NCBI RefSeq assembly: GCF_001540865.1
Contig: NC_033645.1
Span: 3,280,773-3,344,772 of the forward strand
Direction of reading: 5' to 3'
From: Ananas comosus
Lineage: Eukaryota; Streptophyta; Magnoliopsida; Poales; Bromeliaceae
Length of the DNA: 64,000 nucleotides
Below are positions 1 through 11,467 of this stretch, one piece after another. The notes under the pieces are model-generated. The model saw only the letters and a list, made by a program, of their open reading frames with translations, was not told where the DNA came from and ran no database searches. The first letter of the stretch is position 1. The number at the start of each line of letters is the position of its first letter. A program made the position numbers and the translations under genes.

Positions 1-409
1 AGTTCACCGTCGCCGCCACCGGGAGACCCAGCGACATCCGGAACTTGTTTCCGGCCGAACCTCCGCGCCCTAAAAATCCAAATCAAGTGCAAATTCATGT
101 ACACGGTTCACTTTACAGAGATGATAGCATGAAATTGAACGTACTACAAACAGAGATGGAGGCGTTTGCCGATCTAACATTTCAAAGACGATTCAACTCT
201 AGGGATGCTTCGCAGCAACAGTTTCTGCGATATCTTAGAAATCGTAAAAAACCTAAATGCATGATTGACGAGATTTAGGAGTGAAATGAGATTACTGCGA
301 TCGAAGTTGATTCACAGCTAAGAATCCGATCGCGAAACCCTAAATCTCAAGAGGAGGAAGAGACAAAGGAGAAGGGCGTAGAGAAAGCTTCGTTACCTCG
401 CTTCGACAT
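1..409 (-). CDS. RPL23: 60S ribosomal protein L23 (uL14), 5' part, truncated by window edge
   Basis: Core protein of the large cytosolic ribosomal subunit. Exon 1 is 409-397 (Met-Ser-Lys-Arg plus one base) and ends at a GTAACG donor. After a 327-bp intron ending TTTTTAG, exon 2 runs from 69 to the window edge. The joined start reads MSKRGRGGSAGNKFRMSLG and continues LPVAATVN, which is the strongly conserved uL14 N-terminus; the phase across the junction is exact. The rest of the gene lies to the left of the window. The open frame on the opposite strand at 45-278 is antisense to exon 2 and the intron and is not a gene. The splice sites and the protein match are both directly visible, so the call is secure although only 27 residues are present. 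Confidence 0.93.
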
Positions 410-660
410 CTTCGGAGACGGAGAAGATCCGCGAACGCCGCAGCTTGCTCGAGATCGGAGGCGCCGCGGTGGCGATTGGGCATTTTATATATGGGTTGCG
501 ATCTAGGGTTTGTAGCGGTATTGAGCAGCGAAATTACCATTTCGCCCTTGAACCTTCCTGAGAATGGGGTTGGAATAGGGCCTGGGCCCGATATAGGCCC
601 ATTTATAGTGTGATCATATGTGGGTTGATTATGGACAAGGCCGATTTAGTAAATGGGCCG
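410..660 (-). promoter_or_regulatory. Promoter and leader of the L23 gene: TATA, telo-box, site II elements
   Basis: Reading leftwards towards the gene there are TGGGCC site II motifs at 654-659 (opposite orientation), 596-601 and 583-588, then a telo-box AAACCCTA at 511-504, then a TATATAAAA element at about 494-484. The start codon is at 409. Telo-box plus site II pairs are a known signature of plant ribosomal-protein and other growth-linked promoters. Their order and spacing here fit that scheme. The transcription start itself is inferred, not seen. Confidence 0.7.
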
Positions 661-1217
661 GGCTTAGTAAAAGCAAATCCTCTAGCAATATTAGCTCGAA
701 AAGTATTAAAAAAAAAAAAAACAATCTTAGTATTTCTCCAAACAACTCTATTTAAGCACTTTCTACAAATGATGTTACACAGCCAAAGTTTTTTATTTGC
801 TCGCAATAAAGAGCCAGTGAAGGGATTTTAATATAGTGGTTTAACTAATAATAATAATAATAATATTCAAACAACATTTTATTAAATAATATTATGCATC
901 ACAGCAGTACTAGACAAGTTGTACATCTTAAATATTCTATGATTTTATTCTGAATTATTAATCTGCACCGGATGCAAAGTGGGGAAAGAATTGACTGATG
1001 AGTTGGTGCTGATGCAATCCTCGTCAGATGATGCCTACAAAAAAGATCCCCTTCGGTGGGCTTAAGATGTAACATCTTTTGGGGAATCGTAATCTCAATT
1101 TGACTCTGCCTCTCTGATAATAAAGTGAAGATTACATTTGCCTCTTCTCTGTAACCCCTACAAAATGCCAAAAGCCACCATTTTTATTTCAAAATTTTCT
1201 AGAGTTCCCCCCATCAC

Positions 1218-1248
<31 letters not shown>

Positions 1249-1849
1249 GAAAGGGGATTATGGATGGGTGATGAAGCACCTCGCTCAGATTTTTAAAGCC
1301 CTCATCAAACTTTACAAATTGTCAATAGAACTGGCTAGTTTCTTAATTTTTGATTAAACCTACTTTGATCTGTAAAAATTTTGATGTGCGGTGTATCTGT
1401 ATAATTATAAGAATAATAGATTGTTGAATTGAAAGTACGAGATGGATGATATTCCAATGAATTCACGTTGCATGTACACACACGGATGGACCAATCTAAA
1501 CAAGGAAAACTTCAAATTAAAGAGCAAAAGGAAACTCAGCTAAAGTTCAAGGACTAGTGGGGCAATTTGTCCACTTCAAATTAAAGTATGATCAACTTGG
1601 TAGGTGGTAAAAGCAAATTAAAGAGATTCTACCTTATCACCTCACCCAACTTTTGCTGAGGGTCTGACCAAAAAGCTTATGCAGCCATGGATGACTCCAC
1701 TAACACACACACACACATTTTTGTTGGTCCTTTGTTATCCCCCTACTGCCCAATAGGAATTTGACACGCATCATCTGCGAGGACACAATCAAAATGATGC
1801 TTAAAATACTCAAAAACCTCTTCTTGTGCTTGTCACTTTGCTTCTTTGA

Positions 1850-1860
<11 letters not shown>
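661..1860. other. Intergenic spacer, no gene recognised
   Basis: AT-rich spacer. It holds a poly-A run at 1220-1244, a short (AAT)n stretch near 846-862 and a (CA)n stretch near 1703-1717. Open frames here are short and lack family features. The end nearest the next gene probably contains that gene's promoter. Confidence 0.5.

Positions 1861-1867
<7 letters not shown>

Positions 1868-1882
<15 letters not shown>
1868..1882 (+). promoter_or_regulatory. Probable TATA element of the 77-residue protein gene
   Basis: A (CT)n tract at about 1847-1868 runs directly into a TATATATATATA stretch 65 bp before the chosen start codon. A CT-rich block followed by TATA is common in plant core promoters. It may be only a microsatellite; the role is inferred from position. 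Confidence 0.4.
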
Positions 1883-1883
<1 letters not shown>

Positions 1884-1946
1884 GCATCCACACCCAACAC
1901 CAAAGCTAAAACCATTGAGAACAAAGAGAGAGAGGGATTGACAAAA

Positions 1947-2180
1947 ATGATGAGTTGGATTAGTGTTGGAGGGAAAAGGAAGGTGCATGCCATGAACTGG
2001 GCTAAGAGATTAAGTAAAGGAGAGAGTGAAGTTACTCTTGTGAGGCAAGTGGTGTGGAAGCTGAGGCTCCAGTGGAGGCAAGCAATGAGATCTTCGCGAA
2101 GGAGGAGCGCGAGGTTCGCATACGACGCCGAGAGCTACTCGCAGAATTTCGACGACGGTTATCTTCGTGATCATCTTTGA
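1947..2180 (+). CDS. Small basic conserved plant protein of unknown function (77 aa)
   Basis: An intronless 77-residue protein starting MMSWISVGGKRKVHAMNWAK. The central part is basic (RQVVWKLRLQWRQAMRSSRR) and the C-terminus carries an aromatic-acidic block, SYSQNFDDGY, ending in RDHL. I recall similar short proteins with a YD..SY..NFDDG motif in many flowering plants, but no assigned function. The frame is open upstream to 1761, but those 62 residues translate a microsatellite (repeated Ser-Leu and Tyr-Ile), so the ATG at 1947 after the TATA-like tract is preferred. There is no signal peptide or membrane segment. Charge and size would fit a small nuclear or adaptor protein, but that is a guess. 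Confidence 0.75.
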   Translation: MMSWISVGGKRKVHAMNWAKRLSKGESEVTLVRQVVWKLRLQWRQAMRSSRRRSARFAYDAESYSQNFDDGYLRDHL

Positions 2181-2875
2181 AAGATATATAGCAGTTGAAG
2201 TTAAAGGGCCTTCGAACTAATTAATCAAAGGACCTTTTCTTTTTCCTTTTGATTTTTTTTCCTTTTGTGGCACATGTTGAGTGCCTAGTTTTTGTTGATA
2301 TTAGAAGATTAGTCGAAAAGGCTCTTCCTAGGACCAAGCTTAATTATGAGATTGTACTTATATTTGAATCCTTAAAAATGATTGTTTTCAGCAGCAGCAA
2401 TTGTGTTCATGTCGATTAATCTAAAATTCTCAAACGACAAACTTAGTTCGATTATTACTGAAATCTAACTAAGATTATACTATAATTATACTGAAATCTA
2501 TGCTTGCTCTTAACAAGGATTCGAACGCAAAAAAAAAAAAACTTTTTTTCTTTGATTTTTTCCTTTTCTACTCCCTCTCTTTTCTTTGTCCTCTGTTGCT
2601 CTTGCACATCTAGGAACTGATTAGTGGATTCAACTTTTATATGTATATTTTTTTTCCAATGTAAAATTATATTAGTACTCCTATTGCTTTGCCTGAGTAA
2701 AAAGAAATTGCTGGATGGGCTAGATAAAACGTTATTTTCACATTAAAAAACAGGATTGATAACAAATGCTAATGGAGCAATGTTATGGTCGCTTACAAGG
2801 TTCCCCAAAAAAAAAAGAAAAAAAAGAAGAAGCAATTTGATACTCTTTTTGTATAATTAATGTCGCCCGACGCCC
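2181..2875. other. Intergenic spacer after the small-protein gene
   Basis: It contains the 3' untranslated part of the preceding gene and then AT-rich spacer with homopolymer A and T runs (near 2529, 2648, 2805). No further gene or element ends were recognised. Confidence 0.45.
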
Positions 2876-3440
2876 CACTTCCTAAAGAGTCATCTATTCT
2901 TAGACTACTCTGATCCTAATATGTTTAACTTTTTTAATCTTTTGGACTTAACCACCGTCCAAAATGTTATAACCGGATTAAGAAGTTTATGTTGGCTTAA
3001 ATCGGCCAGCATTTTATCATGTGACGGAATGCCATATTGGATCGAGTTATGTTCGAAATGGCGTAAAGCTGGATAGGCCGAGTCATAATCGAGACCCGTC
3101 GGCACTGTATTTGTACCTCTTAAATGAATTGGTTGTGTATTTCTAATAGTTCGAGTTTTTTGGATTAACGGTTAGTGGCAACGATTCGACAAGTGATATC
3201 TGAGCCAGAGGCCACATGTTCGATTCCCGCATACTGTAAATGTGTTCAGATGTTGGAGGGAGAGTTGTTGGCTTAAATGGGCCAGTATTCCTCTCTGTGG
3301 CGGGAGGCCATGTTCGGCTGAGTCATAATCGAAATGGCGTAAGGTTGGGTGGGCCAAGTCACAATCGAGACCCGTGAGCGCTGAATCTATACGCTTTAAG
3401 TGAATTAGTTGCGTATTTCTAACAGCTCGAGTTTTGCGCC
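2876..3440. mobile_element. TRIM-like miniature LTR element with a 5S-rRNA-like segment
   Basis: Two related blocks of about 175 bp, 2990-3165 and 3266-3440, both start TGTTGGCTTAAAT and share most of their length. Between them, shortly after the first block, is TGATATCTGAGCC (about 3193-3206), a one- or two-base variant of the initiator-tRNA primer-binding site TGGTATCAGAGCC found behind many plant LTRs. Just before the second block is the purine tract TTGGAGGGAGAG, suitable as a polypurine tract. There is no coding capacity, which fits a terminal-repeat retrotransposon in miniature. Directly left of the first block, 2876-2945 resembles the complement of 5S rRNA (ACTTCC..GTCATC..CTA and GTTTAACT). 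Exact LTR ends and the target duplication were not found, so the class is probable rather than proven. Confidence 0.6.
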
Positions 3441-3719
3441 AACGATCCCACTTTTAGTCCTATTATATCTTATATAACAAATTATCTGGGATCTCACATG
3501 TCCCTTTCGTATGCAACTATCTATGGAGAAACATTGGCTTGGCCCCTTTCAAAGAATAACGCAGAGGAGGTGTGGATAAAGATGAGATGAGTCATGAATA
3601 AAACTTTAAGATCTGTTCTAGAGCTTCTGATTCTGCTGTATAATGAAGCTATTAAAAAAATTTCGAAAAATAGTGCTCTTACTAACAATATTTCTCAAAT
3701 AACACTTTATCAAACAATA

Positions 3720-5005
3720 CTAGTGTAGTAATCCGTGCGTTGCGACGGATAAATACTATTAAAATAAATTTAGTGTCTAACTAATATATCAAAAATTTAT
3801 TATTATTTTAAAAATCAAGATAGTCCAAGTATATTGGCTTCTTGTAAAAGTATATTAATTTGCTAAAGTTGATTAGTAACAAAATGTTCATAGAAAGATA
3901 ATAAGTATGTTAACCTATTGAGACGAAAAATGACATACTATTTGGGAGAGATTTAGATAAAAAATCTAATAAAAATTAACATTTTATAAATCAAAACAAT
4001 CAAAGAGTTAAACTTTTTTTGTATAAGTTATATTTTTATTCCTTCATTTTCTATATAAGCTAAGATACTTATCCCTTCAAGAAAATGAAGACCTTTTTAG
4101 ATCATATATCAATCTAATTTTATAAACAGCTTATATCAGTTAATAAAAAAAGTCATGAAAATAGAAAAAAAAAAAAAAGCATATGAAAAGTTATATAATA
4201 AATTTTTAAGAGACAAAAAGATATACAACCTAACACAACCAAATACAGTAAATATAATACAGAACTTTACTTTTGAGAAAAAAAAATAAAAAACAAAGGA
4301 TAGAAAAAGAAAAAATAATAAATCTTCAACATAACAAACACATTAGTTTGAATACCATGCAAATAAAAAAAACTTAAAAAAACTGAATAAAACTATCTAA
4401 GAAATTTCAACGATACAACATAAAGAATACATTAATCTTTTAAAATAACTCCTGAAATTTGAAGGAAAGCTCGATTTGATGAAGATGGTAACACTAAGCT
4501 CGACGATGCAGCGTGCAAACTTATACTCCATCTACATAACGTTCTTGATCTTAGCCTCGGAGCTCATGGAGAAGGAAAAGAAAATAGAGAAGAAGAGAAT
4601 TGGGCTTTTCGTAGGTTTCTACGATTTACTGTTTAGATTAGGATTAAAGTAGGTGAACCATTAATTAGACGTTATATTTGTAGGAAAGGTGAAGGGTTGA
4701 ATTAAGATGAGTGGACTATTAATTAAACATTATATTTGTAGGAAAGACGAAGGGTTTGATTAAGGTGAGTGGGCTATTAATTAAATGTTATTGGTGGAGG
4801 GAAGAATTAGATATTATAGGTGGAGGGAAGGCGACGTTATGTGTATAGGAATGGCGAAGGGTTAGGTTAAGCTTAGTGGACTATTAATTAGATGTTATAG
4901 GTGAAGGGAAGCCGAAAAGTTGGTTTCGCTAAAGAAAGGAAACTCCGCCACGTGGCTTTTTTTTGGGAGAATAATGTATAGATATAGATATAGATATAGA
5001 TATAG
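3720..5005 (-). mobile_element. Non-autonomous Helitron
   Basis: Read on the minus strand, the 3' end shows a short hairpin (CCGT, 8-base loop, ACGG), then ATTACTACA, then CTAG ending at 3720, followed by a host T. This is the canonical Helitron 3' end. The other end lies in a TCTATATCTATA microsatellite at about 4980-5007, preceded inside the element by AAAAAAAAGCCACGTGGCGG, a sequence I associate with Helitron 5' ends. There is no Rep/helicase frame. A repeated motif (GTGG/GGACTATTAATTA) recurs within 4650-4890. The right end can be placed only to within about 25 bp because it lies in the repeat. Confidence 0.65.
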
Positions 5006-5009
5006 ATTA

Positions 5010-6573
5010 TATAATATATAATATACAAGAAGTGCAAATAATTACTATATTTCAGTTCCCCAAGTAAAGAAAAGTTGCGCCTAATCAGATTCCCACAAAC
5101 TAAGAATTTGGAGTTTGAAGGACTTTAATGGGTCTCAATCAATTATTCCATATTAAGTACATTATTGTGGGGGATTGTTCATAGACATTATATAGCAATT
5201 TACGTTAACAATTTAATGATAAATTAAAGTCCCCAAAACAATTCTTTTGCTCATTTTCTTTAATGAAGGTTAGGTTTGACATATATACATAAAGATTACC
5301 CCATATAGTTTGCCTATTTTGATTTCTTAGATCCTAAATAAAGAACTGATAGAGAAACTGATACAGTGTAAGCTATTTGAGGCTATTTTCCAGTTGTAGT
5401 TGATGTGGGGTGTCATAAACATAAATTCATTGTATTACATACAAAAATATCTAATATTGTTGAAATTTTAATCCTCGTGAATAGAACCATATAACCACTT
5501 GTTTGACATTTTTCTTGCTATTAACAATCTCATATTACTGGTCGATTCATTTCTGTTTAGTAAAAGTATTCGCTCATTATACGAACAATTGACTAAAGTT
5601 GATTACTTAACAGAGAAAGATACTATTGTAGATCATGTATTAAACAACACACTTGCATTATTAGATTCACATACACGAAATATAAAAAATAGCAAAGTTT
5701 ATAATTAATCACCCACTAATCATAATTAAAGGAGGAGCAACACTCCAACCATTCTCCAAACAAATAAATAAGTACATACGTGGACGATTTTGAATTGCTT
5801 TTTATTAATGTTTAACTGGCAAAAGGCTGACGATTTGTATTATTTATTTTTTAAACATCAAAGGATCTGCGCTTTGTAGAAGGATTAAGATTTACAATTT
5901 ATTTATCGGCTAATTATCACACAACATTTACGTCGATTTTTCTAGATAGAGAAGATAGAAAGATCACGAGAAAATTCTCTGCTGATCTGCTATATAGAAA
6001 ATTCTTTTGCATCGTTTAGTCAAGTCATTTATCTGTAGACGAAAACTATTACAAGGTGGAGATGGATGGTTTAATTAGTATCGTATAAATTTTGAACACT
6101 ATTTCGGTAGAGATCCGTTGAATCCTTGTTATTAATTTACAAAATATGTTTAATTTATGTTGTTTAGGTATCTATAGAAAATAATGTAGACCAAAAGGGG
6201 CAAAAGTGCAAATAACTTTTCTTTTTTCACAAATAAATTTTCTAATAATAGAAATTAGACAAATTACGAACCTGGATTTCGCGTTAGGAGGTACAAAGTC
6301 GTGGCCCACAAACTTGTAATCCTAAACCATTGTGCCACGTAGGCAAATGCTCCTATTTTACACAAAACTCCCTGGGCTTTAAGTTATTTACAAACCTGGA
6401 TCCAAAATATATATCAAATCGAACCTGACCCATTTGACAAATACAAGATAAAATAAAAATTTTGAAATAAATCATTTGAAGATAAATTAGTAGACGCAAG
6501 ATATGAAGTGGATTAAACGATTTAACGCAATGTCATTGTCAATATAAGCTTATCCTCTTTGTATTATATCCAA

Positions 6574-6610
<37 letters not shown>

Positions 6611-7175
6611 GATTTGACTTGTGCTAATTTGCAATGTTCTTACTTTTCTCCCTAATTTTGCTTACTAATGCCTCTTACCTGCAAAACATTCAACAAAAGA
6701 TAACAACTCAAATTAAGCGGAAGTTGTATAATTAATTACGTGATGAATAACTTCGCTACCAAATCATTTGCCTAGTGATCGAATGGACTCAAAATCAACA
6801 AATTTCAATAACCGTAGTGAGCCGTTTGCAAGTTTAACGGTGTAGAAATATCCAAATCATGTGAAATTTTGATAGAAAATTCTTTATACTATATAAAACA
6901 AGATCAATATCTTTGATTTAAATTTTTAATGTCATATTATTACATTTGTAAGATTTTTATTTTCAGCCGTTGATTTTGAGCCCCTTCGTTCACTAGGCAA
7001 ATGATATCGTAAAATCATAAAATTTATTTCCTAAGTACTCCAAATACTCCAGATCGAATTTAACGGAGCCGATCGACAATTTGAAAGTCGCAACATCAAA
7101 AACGAGCTGGAAGCACGGAAGGCTCCGTGCTTCCAATAGCATAGTAGCCTCACTCTATATATATATATATAAAAA
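5010..7175. other. AT-rich intergenic spacer with an (AAT)n microsatellite
   Basis: No gene recognised. An ATA/AAT microsatellite of about 36 bp occupies 6573-6608. The open frame at 5499-5708 (69 codons) is AT-rich, without family features, and is probably chance. Confidence 0.5.
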
Positions 7176-7179
7176 ATTA

Positions 7180-7400
7180 AGCTGGAATACTATTAATAGC
7201 ACCAATGACTCGGTACTAAGTTTTCTGTCTTTGTATTAAAAGATGTGCGGTTAGAATGATGTGGGTTCTCTAGGATTGAGTGCTTGGTTGGTTGAATAGT
7301 ATAATCGAACGGATGAAAATGATTAAAAAGGTAAATCTAACGGCAGAAAATTTGATAGCACTAAATATTTCGTGTTATCGATCGTACCCCAGCCGCGCTA
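7180..7400. mobile_element. MITE of the GCTGGAATACTATTAATAGCACC family
   Basis: The left end reads GCTGGAATACTATTAATAGC. The right end, reverse-complemented, begins GGCTGGGGTACGATCGATAA, giving imperfect terminal inverted repeats. The interior (about 7255-7375) shares the text GGTTGAATAGTATAATC with the copy at 57670. TATATA runs flank both ends, and the assembly has an N at 7409. It is non-coding. Confidence 0.55.
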
Positions 7401-7679
7401 TATATATANATCAGATTAGAGACCAATTTACAGCCCAATTTTTCTGAACAAATAAATGGAGAGCTAAGCCCAAGTTTTCTGAACAAATATTGCAGTAACT
7501 TGCAAGTTTAAGATACGTACTCCCAAATAAATCTATCTAATCTTTATTTTAAACAATAATACAAGAAAAATACTGGATATGAAAATAAAATAGTGGAGAT
7601 ACGTAATGTACTTTTATTTCTCGTTGGCTTAAAATCCCTGAATTCCATTACATTACATTACTTGGCTTTTACTTGTTTT

Positions 7680-8774
7680 GGACGCTGAGATGGAAATGGG
7701 AGACCCCCGAATATTTTCCATCTCACAGCGCCTCCTCCTCCTCCTCCTCATCCTCTCAACGCGTCCCTACGACGAATCCCTCTACCAAAGTTCGCATCTT
7801 TATCATCGATTGTTGCATTTGTGAACGATTGATTCGAGGCCCAAATCCCCTTCTCCGATCGTTGAGAGGTGAGAATTTGAGAAGCCCATCTCGGATTTTT
7901 GGTGGTTGATGGGAAAAAAAGGAGTTTTGGGATTGGTTTTGGGGTTTTGGATGAGAATAAGGAATACCCAATTCGATTCTAGCTTTTGTTTTTGGTTGTT
8001 GTGCGGCGGAACCAATCAAATTGGGGGTGTCCTTGTGAATGTCTTTTATGATTATCCGCAAAGTTTTTTTTTGTCCTTTTTTTCGCCTATCGTGTTTTCA
8101 ATCAATTGAAGTGATAAAAGAGGTGGATTATTTGGTTAGGATAGAGAAGGAATTGGGAGACCAAAGTTTGGATTTTTACGATTTGATTTTGATATGTTGT
8201 GGTTCTTTTGCTATAAATAATGGAATTGGATGAGCTTCATCGACGATTTTTCTCTTTTTTTTAAAAAAAATTCCTCAATTCTCTTTGATTTGCTGTACTA
8301 TTCATTTGATTAGGAATTAGGACCCAAAAATTGATGTCCTCTTTAGTGGTATTGGATTAATGAGGAAGTAAATATGTTGTATTTGGTTTTGGTGAGTGTT
8401 TAACATGTGATAGTAACAAAAATTCCATGCTAAATAGTTTTTGTGCAGTAGCAATCTTTTTTTCTCTCTTCATGTTTTTGTTTCGCTTTGTTATTAGTGC
8501 TTAAGGTTGCTACTGCACTTCAATTGATGGTCTGCATCCTCCAAAGCATCTTGCAGTGCTCTTGCATAATCATATCTAATTTTTTATTTCCTTAACTTCA
8601 TCTTCTTAGTTAAAAAAACGTAACTCTAAATAGAATTTGTACGCCTTATTGAACCGAAAGAGTTGTACACATCTACATTAACTGCACAATGTCTTTTTGT
8701 AGGTCAAGAGGATTGAGTGAAGCAGTGCATGAAGGTATTGGGTTGGATTATTCTTATCAGCGCGAAAATCAAAT
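7680..8774 (+). promoter_or_regulatory. Leader exons and leader intron of the PHR gene
   Basis: A CT-rich segment with (CTC)n at about 7730-7750 leads to GAGAG followed by a GTGAGA donor (exon end 7868). An acceptor TTTTTGTAG ends at 8702, and the second leader exon, 8703-8774, runs into the start codon at 8775. An intron of about 830 bp in the 5' leader is typical of plant regulators. The splice pair is inferred from consensus only. The transcription start is not visible. Confidence 0.5.
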
Positions 8775-8791
8775 ATGAACCAATTCCATAA
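8729..8791 (+). other. Upstream ORF overlapping the PHR start codon
   Basis: An ATG at 8729 in the second leader exon opens 20 codons ([20 protein letters not shown]) and stops at 8789-8791, past the main ATG at 8775 and in another frame. Its start context is weak (T at -3), whereas the main ATG has A at -3. If translated it would reduce initiation at the main start. Confidence 0.45.
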
Positions 8792-11467
8792 TCAAAGAAT
8801 AACTGGGTCTGTTTCCTCACCATTGCCCATTATACCTTCCCCTATCGAAGAGAGGTATCCGAAAACGCTGGATTCTCAATCGTTTTTTCTCGAAAGAGAG
8901 CTTAGAAGCAACCCTGTGAACCCAGTTCAAACTCCTTTTGTATCCAACAATGGGATTTTTGGGCCATTACCGTCATCGGATTTGGATGCAGCGTATATTT
9001 CAGAATCATCTAATTTTAATGCTTCATATCCATCGTCATACTCATCATATCCAGGAACAGATCAACCTTCAGTGAGTAATTATCCAAAAGAATCCACTGA
9101 ACTTGCATGGCATCCAGAGCCTCTTCAAAGAGTACTTGATTATCCCGATAATCCCAATTTTGGTAACAATTTAAGCCATGGCGTTAATGTTATGGCCTCT
9201 GATGAGATTAATAAGCAAAGCGAGTGGTCAGATTTGATGGATTTTATGAACGGAAACTGGGGAGAGCTTCAGGGTGATACAAACACCACCGAATCTAAGC
9301 CTGAGGTATTTAACTTGCACTTTTGATATTGATTTTTCGAAGGCATTCTTTTTCTCGGTATCATTTACATATATTGTTTGGGAAGTAAAAGTATTGTATA
9401 TCTAGCACTTTTGAAACCAGTTTGTGTTAAAAAAAAACTTGAGGATTGGTTGTAATAGTTGTCAAAAAAAAAGGCGAATTACTTGCACACCAGTGTGAAT
9501 TGATGCTTAATATGATTTCCTAATTGCTAGAGCATTTTTCCTCTTGAGAGCTGGCTTTTGTTAGTTTTTATTTGACACAGCAACCATTAGTCAGTTATCG
9601 CTACTACAAACTGCACTTATACGCATGCAAAACCGTCTTCTGTAGGTAGCTCTTCCAGCAGATCAGGCACCTACAAGCTTCTCAGTTCACCATCCACAAA
9701 CTCATCCATCAGTTCCTTCCAATTCCAATGATCTTTCAGCTGTTGCTAGTCCCTCATCTTCTGCAACTGCTGCTCCCATCAAGGCACGTATGCGGTGGAC
9801 GCCGGAACTCCATGAGCGCTTTGTAGAAGCCGTAAACCAGCTTGGTGGTAGTGAAAGTAGGTAACTAGTTATTCTATTTTTTCAATGTTAGGGGCTCGTT
9901 TTACCTGGGAGTATCCTTTGAGTAGAGATGCTTAAAGAAGCTTTGATAGCTCTTCCTCTAGAACCTCCTCTACGGCCTCTTTGCTTTAGCAGAGGCAAAA
10001 AACTTTGAATCAAAGCTTCTCCTCTTGGTGCCCAATAGCTCATTTTTAGTTTTTCAAGTTGCAGTGGAAGCTCTAGACAATTTGTTAGCTGAGTGCTTCG
10101 TCTCTAAAAGCTTCTACTTTCTGGAGAAGCTGTTCCAGAAGTTAGGCCCAATGGGCACGTAGTTTATTTAGTTATATTCTGTTAACTCATAGCACTCAAG
10201 CGCCTTGCTTTGACTTCACAGAAGCAACTCCTAAGGGTGTACTGAAGCTGATGAAGGTTGAAGGTTTGACCATATACCATGTGAAAAGCCACCTTCAGGT
10301 TGATATTTTGTCCCTTTTAATATGTAGAATATGTAAGTTTTCTAGCTTGATTACTTCCTGATGTTCCTTCTTACGCTGCAGAAATATCGAACAGCTCGAT
10401 ATAAGCCAGAATCATCAGAAGGTTAGTCGATGATTTACCGTTTATCAATGCTTTCAGTACTACATTATTACTACTTGTCTTGAGTATGTCAATGTAAAGA
10501 ATACATACTCTTTTATTACTCCCCGATTAGTGCGCGCATATATGTTGAAATATGGCCACTCAAATCAAAGATATAGCATTCTTTTGTTATTTCTGTCAAA
10601 TTGTTAAGGTTTACGGAGTATAACAATCCTGATTTTTCTCTCTTTCGTGTCTAGGAACATCAGAACAGAGGGTCATCCAAGTTGAAGAAACAAAGTCTCT
10701 AGATTTGAAGACGTAAGTTGATCTTTCTTAAATATTCACTTTTCTTATCTGGATCGCATTGTATAGAACAGGTTTTTCTACATCTTCAGAAAACACAACC
10801 CTCCTTGAAGATTCACTCAAGTAATTATACGTGTAATGTGTTCCCAGTATCTGAGACATGTCTTTTATTTGCAGAGTTACGGAGATCAATGAGGCATTGC
10901 GGGTCCAGATGGAAGTCCAGAAACAACTTCATGAGCAGCTTGAGGTATTCAAGATAAGCTAAATACCTGGAATTTAAAACCTTCTTGGTTTTGATATATA
11001 AACACACGGAGTTTACTCTTCAGATCTACTAAAATTTGAACAGATCCTGCAACAACAACTAATTTTTTTTTTTTCGGTGTAATGTATTCATTTCCTGATA
11101 GATCTTCAGATCTTCTCTGAATTTTCTCCACCTTGTCTTATGCACATACAAGCAAGTTAATTAGTCAAAGACCACATATGTAAGTTGGTAAAGTAAGTTA
11201 ATTTCTTGTGATTTCCTTCCCCCACAGATTCAGAGAAAACTGCAGTTGCAAATAGAAGAACAAGGGAGATATCTTCAGATGATGTTTGAGAATCAAAACA
11301 AGAGTATCCACAAGCTTAAGGAATCGGCTAGTTTGGAGATTCCTATTGACAGGATGGAAATATCTGAAAAAGATCATTCTGAAACAGAGAATCACCTTCA
11401 CGATAAAGGGGCAGCAGAAGAAGTATCTAAAAATAAAATGCCCAAAAATGACGATGGTAAAATCTAG
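8775..11467 (+). CDS. PHR1-like: PHR1-type MYB-CC transcription factor (phosphate starvation response), 408 aa
   Basis: DNA-binding regulator that activates phosphate-starvation genes through P1BS sites and is held back by SPX proteins when phosphate is plentiful (family knowledge). Exons: 8775-9305, 9646-9856, 10222-10298, 10382-10421, 10655-10712, 10875-10944, 11228-11467. All junctions have GT-AG ends and matching phases. Residues about 223-283 form the single MYB (GARP-like) repeat: [14 protein letters not shown], then [17 protein letters not shown] and HVKSHLQKYR. Residues about 306-355 form the coiled-coil region with the LHEQLE motif (324-329) that names the MYB-CC family. The long N-terminus is Ser/Asn/Pro-rich with [15 protein letters not shown] near its end, a feature of the PHR1/PHR2 group. 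The C-terminal 50 residues are charged and poorly conserved. The exact PHR paralogue cannot be assigned. Confidence 0.9.

Noticed and set aside
45..278. Plus-strand open frame of 77 codons
   Set aside because: It is antisense to L23 exon 2 and its intron and starts with a non-ATG codon.
3193..3235. tRNA-like text with GATATCTGAGCC and GTTCGATTCCCGC
   Set aside because: It does not fold as a complete tRNA; it fits a primer-binding site and adjoining sequence between two terminal repeats.
5499..5708. 69-codon frame in AT-rich spacer
   Set aside because: No motif or conservation signal; chance frame.
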